Source: CAZQHK01 sp964593455 (lineage in GTDB: Bacteria > Muiribacteriota > CAYSPT01). Taken from it: a stretch of DNA of 50,457 nucleotides. The stretch is taken from assembly GCA_964593455.1 (NCBI GenBank), contig CAZQHK010000032.1, positions 1-50,457 of the forward strand, given 5' to 3'. Position 1 is the first letter of the stretch. Every line of letters begins with the position of its first letter. Below, piece by piece: positions 1 through 8,386 of the stretch. The translations under genes and the position numbers were made by a program. The notes below the pieces were generated by a model. It made no database searches. It was not told the DNA's origin and worked only from the letters and a program-made list of their open reading frames with translations.

Positions 1-1044
1 GTCGGGACGATTAATCTGCAGATAGGCCTCGCTGATATCGAGGACTGCTTTGCCCCTGGCAAAATCAACCGGTTCCGTGCCGGCGACAGTACCTGCTCTA
101 TTCAATAATTCCTCGGCTCGCTCCTGGTATCCGATGGCCGCGTAACCCGGTGCCACTGCGGCCAGGGATTCAGCTAATGAAACTTTATTTATTGAGGATT
201 GGGCCGATCGAAGGGCCTGGGACAGGGTCAGCAGGGCCAGGCTGTTCCGGCCGCACAAGAAGTAGCCGACGGCTATTTTTGTCATAACACTGGCTTTGAA
301 TAGAATATTGTCTATCATTTTAGCCAGCTCGAAAGAATCCGTAAGTATCGTCGCCGAAAAACTCTCTTGACCTATCTCAGTGTACGTATTTGCTATCTCC
401 ACCAACAGCTCAACCTGGGAAAAGGGCGTGGCTGGTTTCCGGGCGGATTCCAAAGCCATGGAGAGCTGATGACGCGCTTGTTCCGTCTCGCCAATCTCAT
501 TAAAACGGCGGGCCAGATCTGTCTGTTCCTTCAGTTCGAATGGGTTGGTTCCAAGCCACTTGGTGATCTTTGCCGCTTCCGTTAAAACCGAAAGGGCTTC
601 CTTTTCCTGTCCGCGCTCCATGAGCGCAGCAGCTATTTCGGAAAAAGTATGTATCTTGATATCCGGGTGTTCGAGAGTCATTACAATCTCCCGGGCTTCC
701 TCGGACCGGCCGGCTCTGGCAAAACAAACTGACAGGTGGGCCTGAAGGATATCTCCCCCTTCCGATTGGGGTATCAGAGCCGCGAGATAACGTGCGCAGT
801 CCAGAGGGCTTCGTTCCGCTTCTTTCTTTTTCGACTGTTGAACGGTTTCCCGGGAAGCGGAAATATCCACAGGCGTCTGGCCTCTAAAAGGGGTATTGGC
901 GGTAAGGAGCAGTATCACCAGGAGGCAGTATAAAACAGATATTTTGCTATCAAGCCTGAGTAATTCGTTAGTATTTCTCTGTCGAAAAAACAATTTCTGT
1001 CTCTCCTGAACCCGAAGTTGTTGAGATAATTGTATCATTTTCAT
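1..1044 (-). CDS. TPR-like exported or membrane-anchored protein, 3' end beyond window
   Basis: The minus-strand frame is open from an ATG at 1044 to the window edge, giving 348 codons with no stop, so the C-terminus lies outside. Residues about 34-50 are hydrophobic (ISVLYCLLVILLLTAN) behind a basic, Gln/Arg-rich N-terminus, which suggests a signal anchor or an uncleaved signal. The rest is a run of helical pairs with small residues at TPR-like positions, for example AGRSEEAREIV, RGQEKEALSVL, IGETEQARHQL and IGYQERAEELL. No catalytic motif is visible. TPR arrays usually mediate protein-protein contacts; the partner cannot be read from this sequence. It is divergently placed from the ECF sigma factor gene, with 217 bases between the two starts. 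The helical-repeat call is good; the function is unknown. Confidence 0.7.
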   Translation of the reverse strand, partial: MKMIQLSQQLRVQERQKLFFRQRNTNELLRLDSKISVLYCLLVILLLTANTPFRGQTPVDISASRETVQQSKKKEAERSPLDCARYLAALIPQSEGGDILQAHLSVCFARAGRSEEAREIVMTLEHPDIKIHTFSEIAAALMERGQEKEALSVLTEAAKITKWLGTNPFELKEQTDLARRFNEIGETEQARHQLSMALESARKPATPFSQVELLVEIANTYTEIGQESFSATILTDSFELAKMIDNILFKASVMTKIAVGYFLCGRNSLALLTLSQALRSAQSSINKVSLAESLAAVAPGYAAIGYQERAEELLNRAGTVAGTEPVDFARGKAVLDISEAYLQINRPD

Positions 1045-1097
1045 GGCCGCAAAAAAAAGTAGCGGTAAGCTACCGTAAGGGACTACCCGGTTCGTAA

Positions 1098-1127
1098 TTG
1101 TGATACAACTCGATTTTGGTATATACT
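1098..1127 (+). promoter_or_regulatory. candidate sigma-70-type promoter for the ECF sigma gene
   Basis: TTGTGA at 1098-1103 and TATACT at 1122-1127 are separated by 18 bases and lie about 135 bases upstream of the sigma factor start. Both hexamers are near consensus. This is a pattern match only; no transcription data are available, and an autoregulated ECF promoter could lie elsewhere in the gap. Confidence 0.3.
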
Positions 1128-1261
1128 GGCAGATAACACCAACCTGGCGCAGCCGATTTTACCTAGCTTCTCAAACGCTGCCGGTGACTTGCGGCAACAT
1201 AAAAAAAGTTACGTCCTCGACCTGGTTCGAGACCGCCCTGAACAGGACAGAGTAAGAACAG

Positions 1262-1834
1262 ATGGATGATCGTACCGTCGTCAGAAAATGCTTGGCGGGG
1301 AATACGGAGAGTTTTTCTCATATCGTCAACCGCTACAAAAACCGTATCTACCGGTATATCACCTCTTTTGTCTACGATCGTGAAGAAGCCAGGGACCTGG
1401 CCCAGGAGACATTCATCAAGGCGTTCCGCTATCTGAAGTCATACGACCGGGAACAATCTTTTTCCGCCTGGCTGTTCAAAATAGCCCGTAACAATGCCAT
1501 GGATCATATCAACAAGACCTCCCGGCGACTGGACCGGGTGGCTCGGTCCGAGGATGCCGCCGTGCGTGCCGGAGGGAAAGACGTCATTTCGGCAGTGGAA
1601 GAAAAAATTGATCGGCTCGAGATGGGAAAAACCATCTGGCAGGCAGTTAACAGCCTACCGGAGATCTACCGGGCATGCATGGTGTTGCGCTACTACGGTA
1701 GCAGTAAATATGATGAGATCGCCGAGACCCTGGGTATCCCGATAGGGACGGTCAAGTTTCGTTTAAACAAAGCCAAATTGCTTCTCAAAGAGAAGCTTTC
1801 GCGGCACTTAGATCCCGCTTCCTTCGATATGTAG
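1262..1834 (+). CDS. ECF-family RNA polymerase sigma factor
   Basis: A 190-residue sigma-70-family protein of normal ECF length. Region 2 occupies about residues 18-85, with the helix SFSAWLFKIARNNAMDHINK near its end (region 2.4, -10 recognition). Region 4 occupies about residues 115-180, with the helix-turn-helix YDEIAETLGIPIGTVKFRLNKA for -35 recognition. There is no sigma-1.1 or region 3, as expected for ECF factors. It directs core polymerase to a small regulon and is normally held by a membrane anti-sigma factor. No such gene is adjacent. The nearest candidate, a zinc-finger/FecR protein, starts near 8.35 kb on the same strand, beyond an opposite-strand sulfur block. The 3' end overlaps the convergent cysH-like gene by 27 bases. 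Confidence 0.93.
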   Translation: MDDRTVVRKCLAGNTESFSHIVNRYKNRIYRYITSFVYDREEARDLAQETFIKAFRYLKSYDREQSFSAWLFKIARNNAMDHINKTSRRLDRVARSEDAAVRAGGKDVISAVEEKIDRLEMGKTIWQAVNSLPEIYRACMVLRYYGSSKYDEIAETLGIPIGTVKFRLNKAKLLLKEKLSRHLDPASFDM

Positions 1835-2578
1835 GCCGCATTCCTTATACCCATCTTCCCAGGGAAACTTTCCGGCCCTCCGGGAGAGATGGGGAAGTAC
1901 CGGTACATGACATGATTTGCAACCTATGACTGTATATTTCTCTCCTTTGTCAGATATTATGTCGTATAGCTTATTGTAGGGGACATGATTCTGTTTTATG
2001 TAATCATCGATTTTTTCCTGAGTCCAATCGAATAACGGATTTATTTTTAGTATGTCTCTGTTATTCAATCGGTGGATAGATACTTTTTGCCCATGGCATG
2101 CCCGGTGTAGCGATTGGTCTTTTCTCAACCCGGCTATCCAAACATCCAGTGTATTCAACATCTTTTTATTTGGTTCGTCTTTCTTAATCCGGCAGCATTG
2201 ACTTCTGGCGAAATAGTGCGCATAGCTTCCGTATTGTTTTTCCAATTGTTCGATATCTTTTTTATCAGAGTAGATTCTTTCTATAGTGATCCCATATTTC
2301 ATTTCTACTTCTTCCAATAATTCATAGGTTTCCGGAAAATTCTCTCGAGTGTCCACAAAATAAACTCTGAAATCCACACCCAGTTTAGAGGCAAGATCAA
2401 TAATTACCACGCCTGTTTTTTGTAATGAAGTTCCAATAGCCGCTTTTTTTCCATAATTTACAAAGGAAAACCTGATCAGCTCTTCGGCCTCTTTACCTCG
2501 GAGATGTTCAATAATACTCTCGACGTTTCCCGGTTCTCCGGCCGGATTAGTTAATTCGCTTTCCCCACGGTTTTGCAT
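1808..2578 (-). CDS. cysH: phosphoadenylyl/adenylyl-sulfate (PAPS/APS) reductase
   Basis: A 256-residue adenylyl-sulfate reductase of the CysH family, which reduces APS or PAPS to sulfite using thioredoxin in assimilatory sulfate reduction. The nucleotide-binding loop is SLQKTG (residues 51-56). The four cluster cysteines typical of the APS-using, [4Fe-4S] type are present as C128-C129 and C220-x2-C223. The catalytic cysteine is C247 in KECGLH. This Cys set favours APS rather than PAPS as substrate, which is inference from the family. It sits downstream of sulfite reductase and cysteine synthase on the same strand, so the block covers APS to cysteine. The last 27 bases overlap the end of the sigma factor gene. 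Confidence 0.93.
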   Translation of the reverse strand: MQNRGESELTNPAGEPGNVESIIEHLRGKEAEELIRFSFVNYGKKAAIGTSLQKTGVVIIDLASKLGVDFRVYFVDTRENFPETYELLEEVEMKYGITIERIYSDKKDIEQLEKQYGSYAHYFARSQCCRIKKDEPNKKMLNTLDVWIAGLRKDQSLHRACHGQKVSIHRLNNRDILKINPLFDWTQEKIDDYIKQNHVPYNKLYDIISDKGEKYTVIGCKSCHVPVLPHLSRRAGKFPWEDGYKECGLHIEGSGI

Positions 2579-2682
2579 CCTTTATTCTCTTCCTCTCCGG
2601 GTAACTTCTCTTCACTATTAGAACGAAAAATATCGGTGCAATGATTCCCGGACGACGTTTCATTATCCCTGGTTTATCAGTT

Positions 2683-4995
2683 TCATTTTTTTTGAATAAC
2701 CACGCGCCAACGGTCCTCCTGTTGTTCCACGGACAACACAGTGTGGCCGTCATTGGCCGCACTGGCAGGAACGTTCCGCGCTCCTTCTTGGTCCAGAAGG
2801 ACCTCCAACACTTCTCCTCCCGACATCTGCTGGAGTAAAAGCCTGGTTTTCATGTAGTTGAGCGGGCAGGTGACTCCCCGGAAATCTGCTTGGCGGTGTA
2901 TGGCCGTTTCCGCCGGTGTGATTAAGGCGGTTGCTTTTGATGAGGGTTGGAATCTTAGTGAAGAATCCATCGTATCGTAAAGAGCCTGTACCGCCTGGAC
3001 CAGGGAGGATACCTGTTCTTCCCCGACTCCGGACACCGAAGCGGGTTTGTGTTGGCCCAGCCCGGTGCGGGCCGTGGCGATTAAAAAATTAAATGATTCA
3101 TGCAGCAAATTTTCATCGAGAAAATACGTAGTGAAAAGGTCGAGAACTTCAATGTCATTCCGGGCTTCCTGCCCCTGGGTGATAAGCAACGCCCGAGCGG
3201 CTAATATGATTGCCTCTTGCAATTTACCGGCTTTAACGGCTTCGTGAGCACTGGCCAGATCCACTTCGATCAAATCGAATACTCCGATCCCGCATTCGCC
3301 TGGTCCCCTACCGGCCAACGAGAATATGGTTTCGGAACTCCAATCGTAGTAATAACTTTTGTCTTCTTCGAATAGAGGCACGGATTTATATGTTGCCGCC
3401 AAAGTAGCGGCCGTGGACCGGCCCTGATCTTCAAGGAAAGAATCGTAGTCGGGAAACAGGGGAGATTTCTGGAAGACTTGTAAAAAATCGGCAATGAAGG
3501 CCGGCACGTTTCGAGCGGGAACGGCCAAATTACCGCTGGCCAATCTGGTGCGGCCTTCAGCCACTCGTCCACCCAGTTGAATTATGTAATGAGGCACCAG
3601 CCGGCCGCTGACACGTCGTGCGGTTCCATACAGCCCGATCTGGCCGATGGGGTGGCGGCCGCAGGCGTTGGGACAGCCGTTGATATAGATGCCGAGCCTG
3701 TCCATCCCATTCAGGTCGAGACCGGCACCGGTCACCTTTTCCCTGATGGCTTGGGCCACTCCCCGTGAGAGGCACAGGCCCAGTTTACAGGTAGCAGCTC
3801 CCGTACAGGCGATCATGTTTCGTATGACGGGAAAGAGGTCGGCGGCTAGATCAAGACCGGCCAATTGACGATGGAGGGAGGGTAACTCGTTTTGGTGCAC
3901 CCAGTGGATAACCAGGTTTTGCCAGGGCGTAGTCCGTATCATTCCTTCACCGTGGACATCGATAATGTCTGCCAAGGCCTCGAGCCGGTCGGCGGTGACA
4001 TCACCCAGGAAAAGCGGGATCTGGACCAGATAATATCCTTCCTGTTTCTGGGGTTGAACAGTATGATCTCTCCATGAATCGAATGTTTCCAAAGGAGGTG
4101 TTTCGTCATCCGCCACCGGCTGGAGAGATTGGGGTAGGGGGCGGATGTCCGGTGGTGATATGGTTTCCCCGCGCAGCTCTTCACGAGCTGCCTCGTACCA
4201 GCTCCGGAACTGCTCCGGGCCGGCCTCATCCATCAAAAATCGTAACCGGGCCCGGTGCTTGTTCTTGCGGTTTCCATACCGGTCAAAAACCCGTTTTATA
4301 GCCTCGGCTACCAGATGACATTCCATGGCTGGTACGAAAGATTCAAACCGGGTACCTACCCGGCTGTGAGAGCCCATTCCTCCCGCTACGTAAATGGAGA
4401 AACCCGGTATTTCTTCCTGCATCTTGGCAATGAATCCGAGATCGTTGACAGTGGCGCCGGCGCAATCCCGGCCACATCCGGAGAAGGCGATCTTGTACTT
4501 GCGAGGAAGCCGGTAGCTGAGAGGATCAGGGATCAGGTGTTCCGTCACCGCCACGGCATACGGTGCCACGTCGAAAGCTTCTCGCTGGCAGACACCGGCC
4601 CAGTAGCACGCGGTGATATTGCGAACGGTGTTTCCTCCCCCTCCTTTGGAAGAGAGCCCGGCTGCGTAAAGTTCAGTCAAGGCGGGATGCAACTGGTCCA
4701 GGGTTACCTGGTGGACCTGGATATCCTGCCGGGTGGTGACGTGCAAGATACCGTTCCCGCGGGTACGGGCTACGACTGCCAGGGTACGCATCTGATGCGG
4801 AAGCACTCCCCCCGCCGGGAAGCGGACCCGTATCATGTGGATACCTTCTTCACGTTGCTCGTAGACTCCCTGAGGCACCCGGAAAGTGCGGAACTCGATG
4901 GCAGAGATGTCTCCCCGTTTGAACCGTTCGACTTCCTTCTGAAACCGGATGAGATCGTGTTGAATTGTATCTGGCAATCGATAAATAGTCTGCAT
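2683..4995 (-). CDS. siroheme nitrite/sulfite reductase fused to a C-terminal TusA-like domain
   Basis: A 770-residue protein with the two-fold layout of assimilatory sulfite/nitrite reductases: ferredoxin-like half-domains at about residues 45-110 and 315-385, each followed by an Fe-S/siroheme domain. The C-terminal half has the canonical set C397-x5-C403 and C441-x3-C445 (INGCPNACGRH). The N-terminal half also carries C130-x5-C136 and C174-x3-C178, which is normally degenerate in assimilatory enzymes. Residues about 545-650 are an additional helical segment that I cannot place with confidence. Residues 703-770 are a TusA/SirA-like sulfur-carrier domain with the acceptor cysteine C710 in TCPLNYMK. 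Between CysH and a cysteine synthase, the likely reaction is sulfite to sulfide. Nitrite reduction is the alternative, but the context argues against it. Confidence 0.9.
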   Translation of the reverse strand: MQTIYRLPDTIQHDLIRFQKEVERFKRGDISAIEFRTFRVPQGVYEQREEGIHMIRVRFPAGGVLPHQMRTLAVVARTRGNGILHVTTRQDIQVHQVTLDQLHPALTELYAAGLSSKGGGGNTVRNITACYWAGVCQREAFDVAPYAVAVTEHLIPDPLSYRLPRKYKIAFSGCGRDCAGATVNDLGFIAKMQEEIPGFSIYVAGGMGSHSRVGTRFESFVPAMECHLVAEAIKRVFDRYGNRKNKHRARLRFLMDEAGPEQFRSWYEAAREELRGETISPPDIRPLPQSLQPVADDETPPLETFDSWRDHTVQPQKQEGYYLVQIPLFLGDVTADRLEALADIIDVHGEGMIRTTPWQNLVIHWVHQNELPSLHRQLAGLDLAADLFPVIRNMIACTGAATCKLGLCLSRGVAQAIREKVTGAGLDLNGMDRLGIYINGCPNACGRHPIGQIGLYGTARRVSGRLVPHYIIQLGGRVAEGRTRLASGNLAVPARNVPAFIADFLQVFQKSPLFPDYDSFLEDQGRSTAATLAATYKSVPLFEEDKSYYYDWSSETIFSLAGRGPGECGIGVFDLIEVDLASAHEAVKAGKLQEAIILAARALLITQGQEARNDIEVLDLFTTYFLDENLLHESFNFLIATARTGLGQHKPASVSGVGEEQVSSLVQAVQALYDTMDSSLRFQPSSKATALITPAETAIHRQADFRGVTCPLNYMKTRLLLQQMSGGEVLEVLLDQEGARNVPASAANDGHTVLSVEQQEDRWRVVIQKK

Positions 4996-5025
4996 CGCGT
5001 CTCATCTCTGCTCGTATTCGGACAA

Positions 5026-6021
5026 TCAGGTCTCCGGTTTTCCTTCATCGCCCAGTACGTCGGCAAAATAGGAAGTGTACTTAAAGCCGCCGTCCGGCGA
5101 AACAGCCACCGCCAGCCCGTCTTTTTCCCGCCCGAATTGGATAGCGGCATGGACGATGGCGCCCGTACTCGGTCCTACCATCAACCCCTCTTCCCTGAAC
5201 AGGCGTTTGGTCACGGTGTAAGCCGGTTCGTCGTCCACCCGTATCACGTGATCGATAAGGTTGCGGTCGAGAATAGCGGGAGGTTTCGATTCTGTCAGGT
5301 TTTTCAGCCCCGGCAGCCGGTGTCCTTTTTGCGGCTCCACGGCCACCACGAGAATATCGGAATTCTGTTCCTTCAGGTATCGTCCGATCCCCATCAGCGT
5401 TCCGCAGGTACCGAAACCTGCCAGGAAGAACTTGACCCGCCCTTCGGTCTGTTTCCAGATTTCCGGACCTGTTGTCTCGTAATGCGCCTTGACATTATCC
5501 TGATTCTGGTACTGGTTGGGCATGACATACTGGTTGCCGCCCTCGCTGCTGGCCACAATGGAGTGTGCCAGCGCGATAGCTCCATCTTTGGGATGGTCTA
5601 TCGGACAGAGATCGTCGGGTGTCGACCATACTTCGGCGCCCAGCATACGAAGCAGCACCTTCTTCTCTTCCGGTACTCCGTCGGGGATAGTTACCGTCAA
5701 GTGTTTTCCCATCAAATTGGCCAGGGCGGCCAGGCCGATCCCGGTATTACCGGAAGTGGGTTCAACCAGTTTCTTCCCTTCGAGTTCGCCACGTTCCTCC
5801 AGGCCTTTCAGCATGTAAAGAGCCGGGCGGTCTTTGATGGAACCGAATGGATTGAACCATTCCAGTTTTACATAAAGCTCGAAACTCCCGGCAGGAATTA
5901 CTTTGTTAAGCTTTACCAGGGGCGTTGGATTATTGGGGTCGCCAATCAGTTCCCTGATGTCGTTATACCTCCGCAAGGCGGGACTGGCACAAAGGCCTTT
6001 TCGTTTTGATTCAGTGGTCAT
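5026..6021 (-). CDS. PLP-dependent cysteine synthase / O-phosphoserine sulfhydrylase-like protein
   Basis: A fold-type II PLP enzyme of the CysK/CysM family that adds sulfide, or protein-bound sulfur, to an activated serine. The PLP lysine lies in SIKDR (residue 63 from this start) and the substrate loop is TSGNTG (residues 89-94). A glycine-rich phosphate loop GFGTCGT and the C-terminal serine motif SPDGG complete the fold. The loop sequences look more CysM/O-phosphoserine-sulfhydrylase-like than CysK-like, but the serine donor cannot be fixed by eye. An upstream in-frame ATG at 6033 abuts its GGGAG, so I prefer the ATG at 6021, which has that GGGAG 12 bases upstream. The gene is 30 bases upstream of the sulfite reductase and is probably cotranscribed with it and with cysH. 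Confidence 0.88.
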   Translation of the reverse strand: MTTESKRKGLCASPALRRYNDIRELIGDPNNPTPLVKLNKVIPAGSFELYVKLEWFNPFGSIKDRPALYMLKGLEERGELEGKKLVEPTSGNTGIGLAALANLMGKHLTVTIPDGVPEEKKVLLRMLGAEVWSTPDDLCPIDHPKDGAIALAHSIVASSEGGNQYVMPNQYQNQDNVKAHYETTGPEIWKQTEGRVKFFLAGFGTCGTLMGIGRYLKEQNSDILVVAVEPQKGHRLPGLKNLTESKPPAILDRNLIDHVIRVDDEPAYTVTKRLFREEGLMVGPSTGAIVHAAIQFGREKDGLAVAVSPDGGFKYTSYFADVLGDEGKPET

Positions 6022-6123
6022 TCGGCAGCTCATCTCCCAAATAGCATACGTACGTCACATTCTATCAGGCGTCACGAAACCGTGGCAACTGCATTTTCCT
6101 GAGTTTTGTGCAATACCAATTAA

Positions 6124-6154
6124 ATCAGGCGAAGCCGGGATGGCTCCGCCTGAT
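6124..6154 (-). terminator. hairpin downstream of the Cys-rich protein gene
   Basis: An inverted repeat forms eight pairs (ATCAGGCG with CGCCTGAT), one mismatch, four more pairs and a five-base loop. Read on the minus strand it lies 33 bases past the stop of the Cys-rich protein gene and is followed by TTTAATT, a weak T-rich run. It probably ends that transcript before the cysteine synthase operon. Without a long U-tract, efficient intrinsic termination is uncertain. Confidence 0.55.
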
Positions 6155-6186
6155 AAAATGGACCTTGTCAACTACGTTTTCGACCG

Positions 6187-6963
6187 TTACCGGTGGCCGC
6201 TGCCCCGGCTGCCACTCCCATGACCCTGGTCGGAGTCTCGGCTGTCGCTACCATGTCCATGATCGTCGTCTTGGTCGCTTTTCTCCTCGTGTTTCTTAAG
6301 TTTGCAGCATCCGGGAGAGCCTTTGATCAGACCGCACTTTTCGCACTTTTTAGCGTCCTTGTTACAGCAGTTCTCCGTGCCTTTGATCTCCCCGCACTTG
6401 GTGCAGATCTTGAGCTCTTTTCCGGCCTTCTTAAGTTTGCAGCATCCGGGAGAGCCTTTGATCAAGTTGCACTTTTTGCATTTTTTAGCGTCCTTGTTAC
6501 AGCAGTTCTCCGTGCCCTTGATCTCCCCGCATTTGGTGCACAGTATCAGTTTCGTCCCCTTTTCGATATTCTTCGGGATCTTGCAGCACCCGGGAGAGCC
6601 CTTGATCAGATCACACTTTTTACACTTTTCCGCCTCTTTATTGCAGCAGTTTTCCGTGCCTTTGATCTCCCCGCAATCAGGGCAAAGCATTGGCGGTGAA
6701 CTGAAGGGAATGACTCCCTGTTCTTCCATTTTAGTGATGAAGCTTTGCGGAGCGCTCTGGAATTTGTCTTTGCATCCGGGACAACAGAAATAAATTCGTT
6801 TACCATTATAATCAGCAAAAAACTTATTGCTGATCTTGGCTCCCATAATTGGACAGGCTTTCTGAGAGGCTCCCGTAACCGCATCCACTCTCGGCGAAGC
6901 CATTATCACATGCATGACCAGCGCCATCATGAGCGCAGTCCCTATCAACAACATTCGTCTCAT
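6187..6963 (-). CDS. exported Cys-rich repeat protein with YHS/TRASH-like domain, putative metal binder
   Basis: A 258-residue protein with a signal peptide (about residues 1-22), a YHS/TRASH-like metal-site domain with C37, C60, C61 and C64 (CPIMG ... YFCCPGC), and three tandem Cys-rich repeats at about 94-128, 142-176 and 187-221. Each repeat is two half-units of the pattern CxxC-x-x-IKG(T/S)-x-x-CC, giving 24 cysteines in six half-units. The tail is rich in His, Asp, Ser and Gly (DDDHGHG). The protein probably binds or buffers soft metals outside the cytoplasm, by inference from Cys density and the YHS fold. It has a good ribosome site (GGAGTGG) ahead of 6963. The repeats are also visible in the DNA as roughly 130-144-base units. 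A cluster-scaffold or redox role is an alternative. Confidence 0.75.
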   Translation of the reverse strand: MRRMLLIGTALMMALVMHVIMASPRVDAVTGASQKACPIMGAKISNKFFADYNGKRIYFCCPGCKDKFQSAPQSFITKMEEQGVIPFSSPPMLCPDCGEIKGTENCCNKEAEKCKKCDLIKGSPGCCKIPKNIEKGTKLILCTKCGEIKGTENCCNKDAKKCKKCNLIKGSPGCCKLKKAGKELKICTKCGEIKGTENCCNKDAKKCEKCGLIKGSPGCCKLKKHEEKSDQDDDHGHGSDSRDSDQGHGSGSRGSGHR

Positions 6964-7107
6964 TCTTGTACCACTCCTTCCTGTATCCTGTTTAACGTAA
7001 CTCGAACGTGTTTTTCTCCCGCGAGAAAAAATAATTACATATGAGTCTCAATTAAAATATCTTACTATCTGCGATTGTAAAAAATCAAACAATAAATGCG
7101 ATTGCGT

Positions 7108-8139
7108 TCACGATCCGATGTACTTGGAATACAAACCCCTGGCCAACGATTCGTCGGTGGTGTTCCTGACGATGGCCCGACCGTCCGGAAAGATGATCAT
7201 TTCATGCGGCCCGGTAGTAAAGTGAAACATGAACTTGTTGAAATCGACGTTCCCCACCGGCCCGAGCCGGGCGGCCAATTCCGGAAACGATAACCCGGTC
7301 CGCCCGGGAGCCGATACCTGTACGGCGTTCTGGCCACAGAGAACGGTGGTTTTCCGGCCGAACTTGCCATCCAGAAACTCGTATGTCCCGTTACAGGCCG
7401 GGCAGTCTTCCCGGCCGGGGATCTTCAGCCGGTCGAACGATCTCGCCCAAACATCAATGGAAATGATGTCCCTGTTGCTGTCTGTCGAACCCAGCAGCAG
7501 TTTCATGGCCTCGGCGGCCTGGAGCGATCCGATGATGAACGGGGCCGGCCCGATCACACCGGCGGTGTCGCAGGTATCGATAACTCCCCTTTGCGCTACT
7601 TCCGGGGTGAAACACCGGAAGCAGGGAGGCGAATGAGGGATAATCGTCATGGTCATTCCAAATGTAGCGATAGCTCCACCATAAACCCACGGGATACCGA
7701 GTTTTTGGGAAACATCGTTGATGAGGAGCCGGGTCTCGAAGTTGTCGAGCCCGTCCATGACAATGTCCGCCCCAATGACCAGCTGCTCGATAGTGGCGTA
7801 ATTCACATCGGCCACGATACCTTCTATATCAACAGAGGAGTTGACTTTTTTCAGGTGACGTTCGGCTGCCACCGCTTTGGGGAGCCGGGATTCGATATCT
7901 TTTTCCGTGAACAGGACCTGTCTCTGCAGGTTGTGAGGTTCGATAAAATCCCGGTCGATGATCCGGACCTTTCCCACGCCGGCCCGGACCAGGGTCGTGG
8001 CGATAACGCTACCCAGTGCTCCGCAACCAATGATAACCACCGAGCCAGCGGCCAGTTTATCCTGTCCATCGTTACCGATGACAATCGCCTGCCGAGAGTA
8101 CCTGTCGACCACGGGTGAGACCCCTTTCACCGGTACCAT
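7108..8139 (-). CDS. ThiF/MoeB/HesA-family E1-like adenylyltransferase
   Basis: A 343-residue E1-like enzyme that adenylates the C-terminal Gly-Gly of a ubiquitin-like sulfur carrier such as ThiS, MoaD or CysO. Visible motifs are the arginine finger in DRYSRQ, the nucleotide loop GCGALGS (38-44), DRDFIEPHNLQRQ (62-74), zinc ligands C173/C176 and C246/C249, and a catalytic-type cysteine C190 in DTCDTAG. Residues about 260-343 form a small extra C-terminal domain without a rhodanese signature. No ThiS, MoaD or CysO-like carrier gene was found nearby. Placement beside sulfur assimilation genes suggests a role in sulfur transfer for cysteine, thiamine or molybdopterin. The start lacks a strong ribosome site. 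Confidence 0.87.
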   Translation of the reverse strand: MVPVKGVSPVVDRYSRQAIVIGNDGQDKLAAGSVVIIGCGALGSVIATTLVRAGVGKVRIIDRDFIEPHNLQRQVLFTEKDIESRLPKAVAAERHLKKVNSSVDIEGIVADVNYATIEQLVIGADIVMDGLDNFETRLLINDVSQKLGIPWVYGGAIATFGMTMTIIPHSPPCFRCFTPEVAQRGVIDTCDTAGVIGPAPFIIGSLQAAEAMKLLLGSTDSNRDIISIDVWARSFDRLKIPGREDCPACNGTYEFLDGKFGRKTTVLCGQNAVQVSAPGRTGLSFPELAARLGPVGNVDFNKFMFHFTTGPHEMIIFPDGRAIVRNTTDESLARGLYSKYIGS

Positions 8140-8386
8140 CTACTTTCGTAAATCAACATTTCCCATTTCCGGTCTACGCCGGCCTGTGCGAAAACAATAT
8201 TGGTCAATTGTACAATATTTCCGCCTATTCCACCAATCTCCACCTTACTTTCTACACTTCTTGCTTGAGGAGTGGACTTTTTCGTTGAATTCAAAAAAAA
8301 TATTTTTTTTGCAAACAATCCGGAAACATCGTTGGTAACTACAGGTGAAAGCAACGCAAAACCACGACGAAGGTGATGAGGAAATC

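Noticed and set aside
4255..6009. 584-codon plus-strand ORF antisense to the sulfite reductase and cysteine synthase genes
   Set aside because: It is the shadow of two convincing minus-strand enzymes with full motifs. It has no family signature, no ribosome site and biased composition.
6124..6703. CRISPR-like array in the 6.3-6.7 kb direct repeats
   Set aside because: The repeats are in frame with a protein, are long and unequal, and have coding variation, not identical repeats with unique spacers.
6193..6793. Plus-strand ORFs across the Cys-rich repeat gene
   Set aside because: They are reverse-strand readings of the repeats, with low-complexity sequence and no ribosome site.
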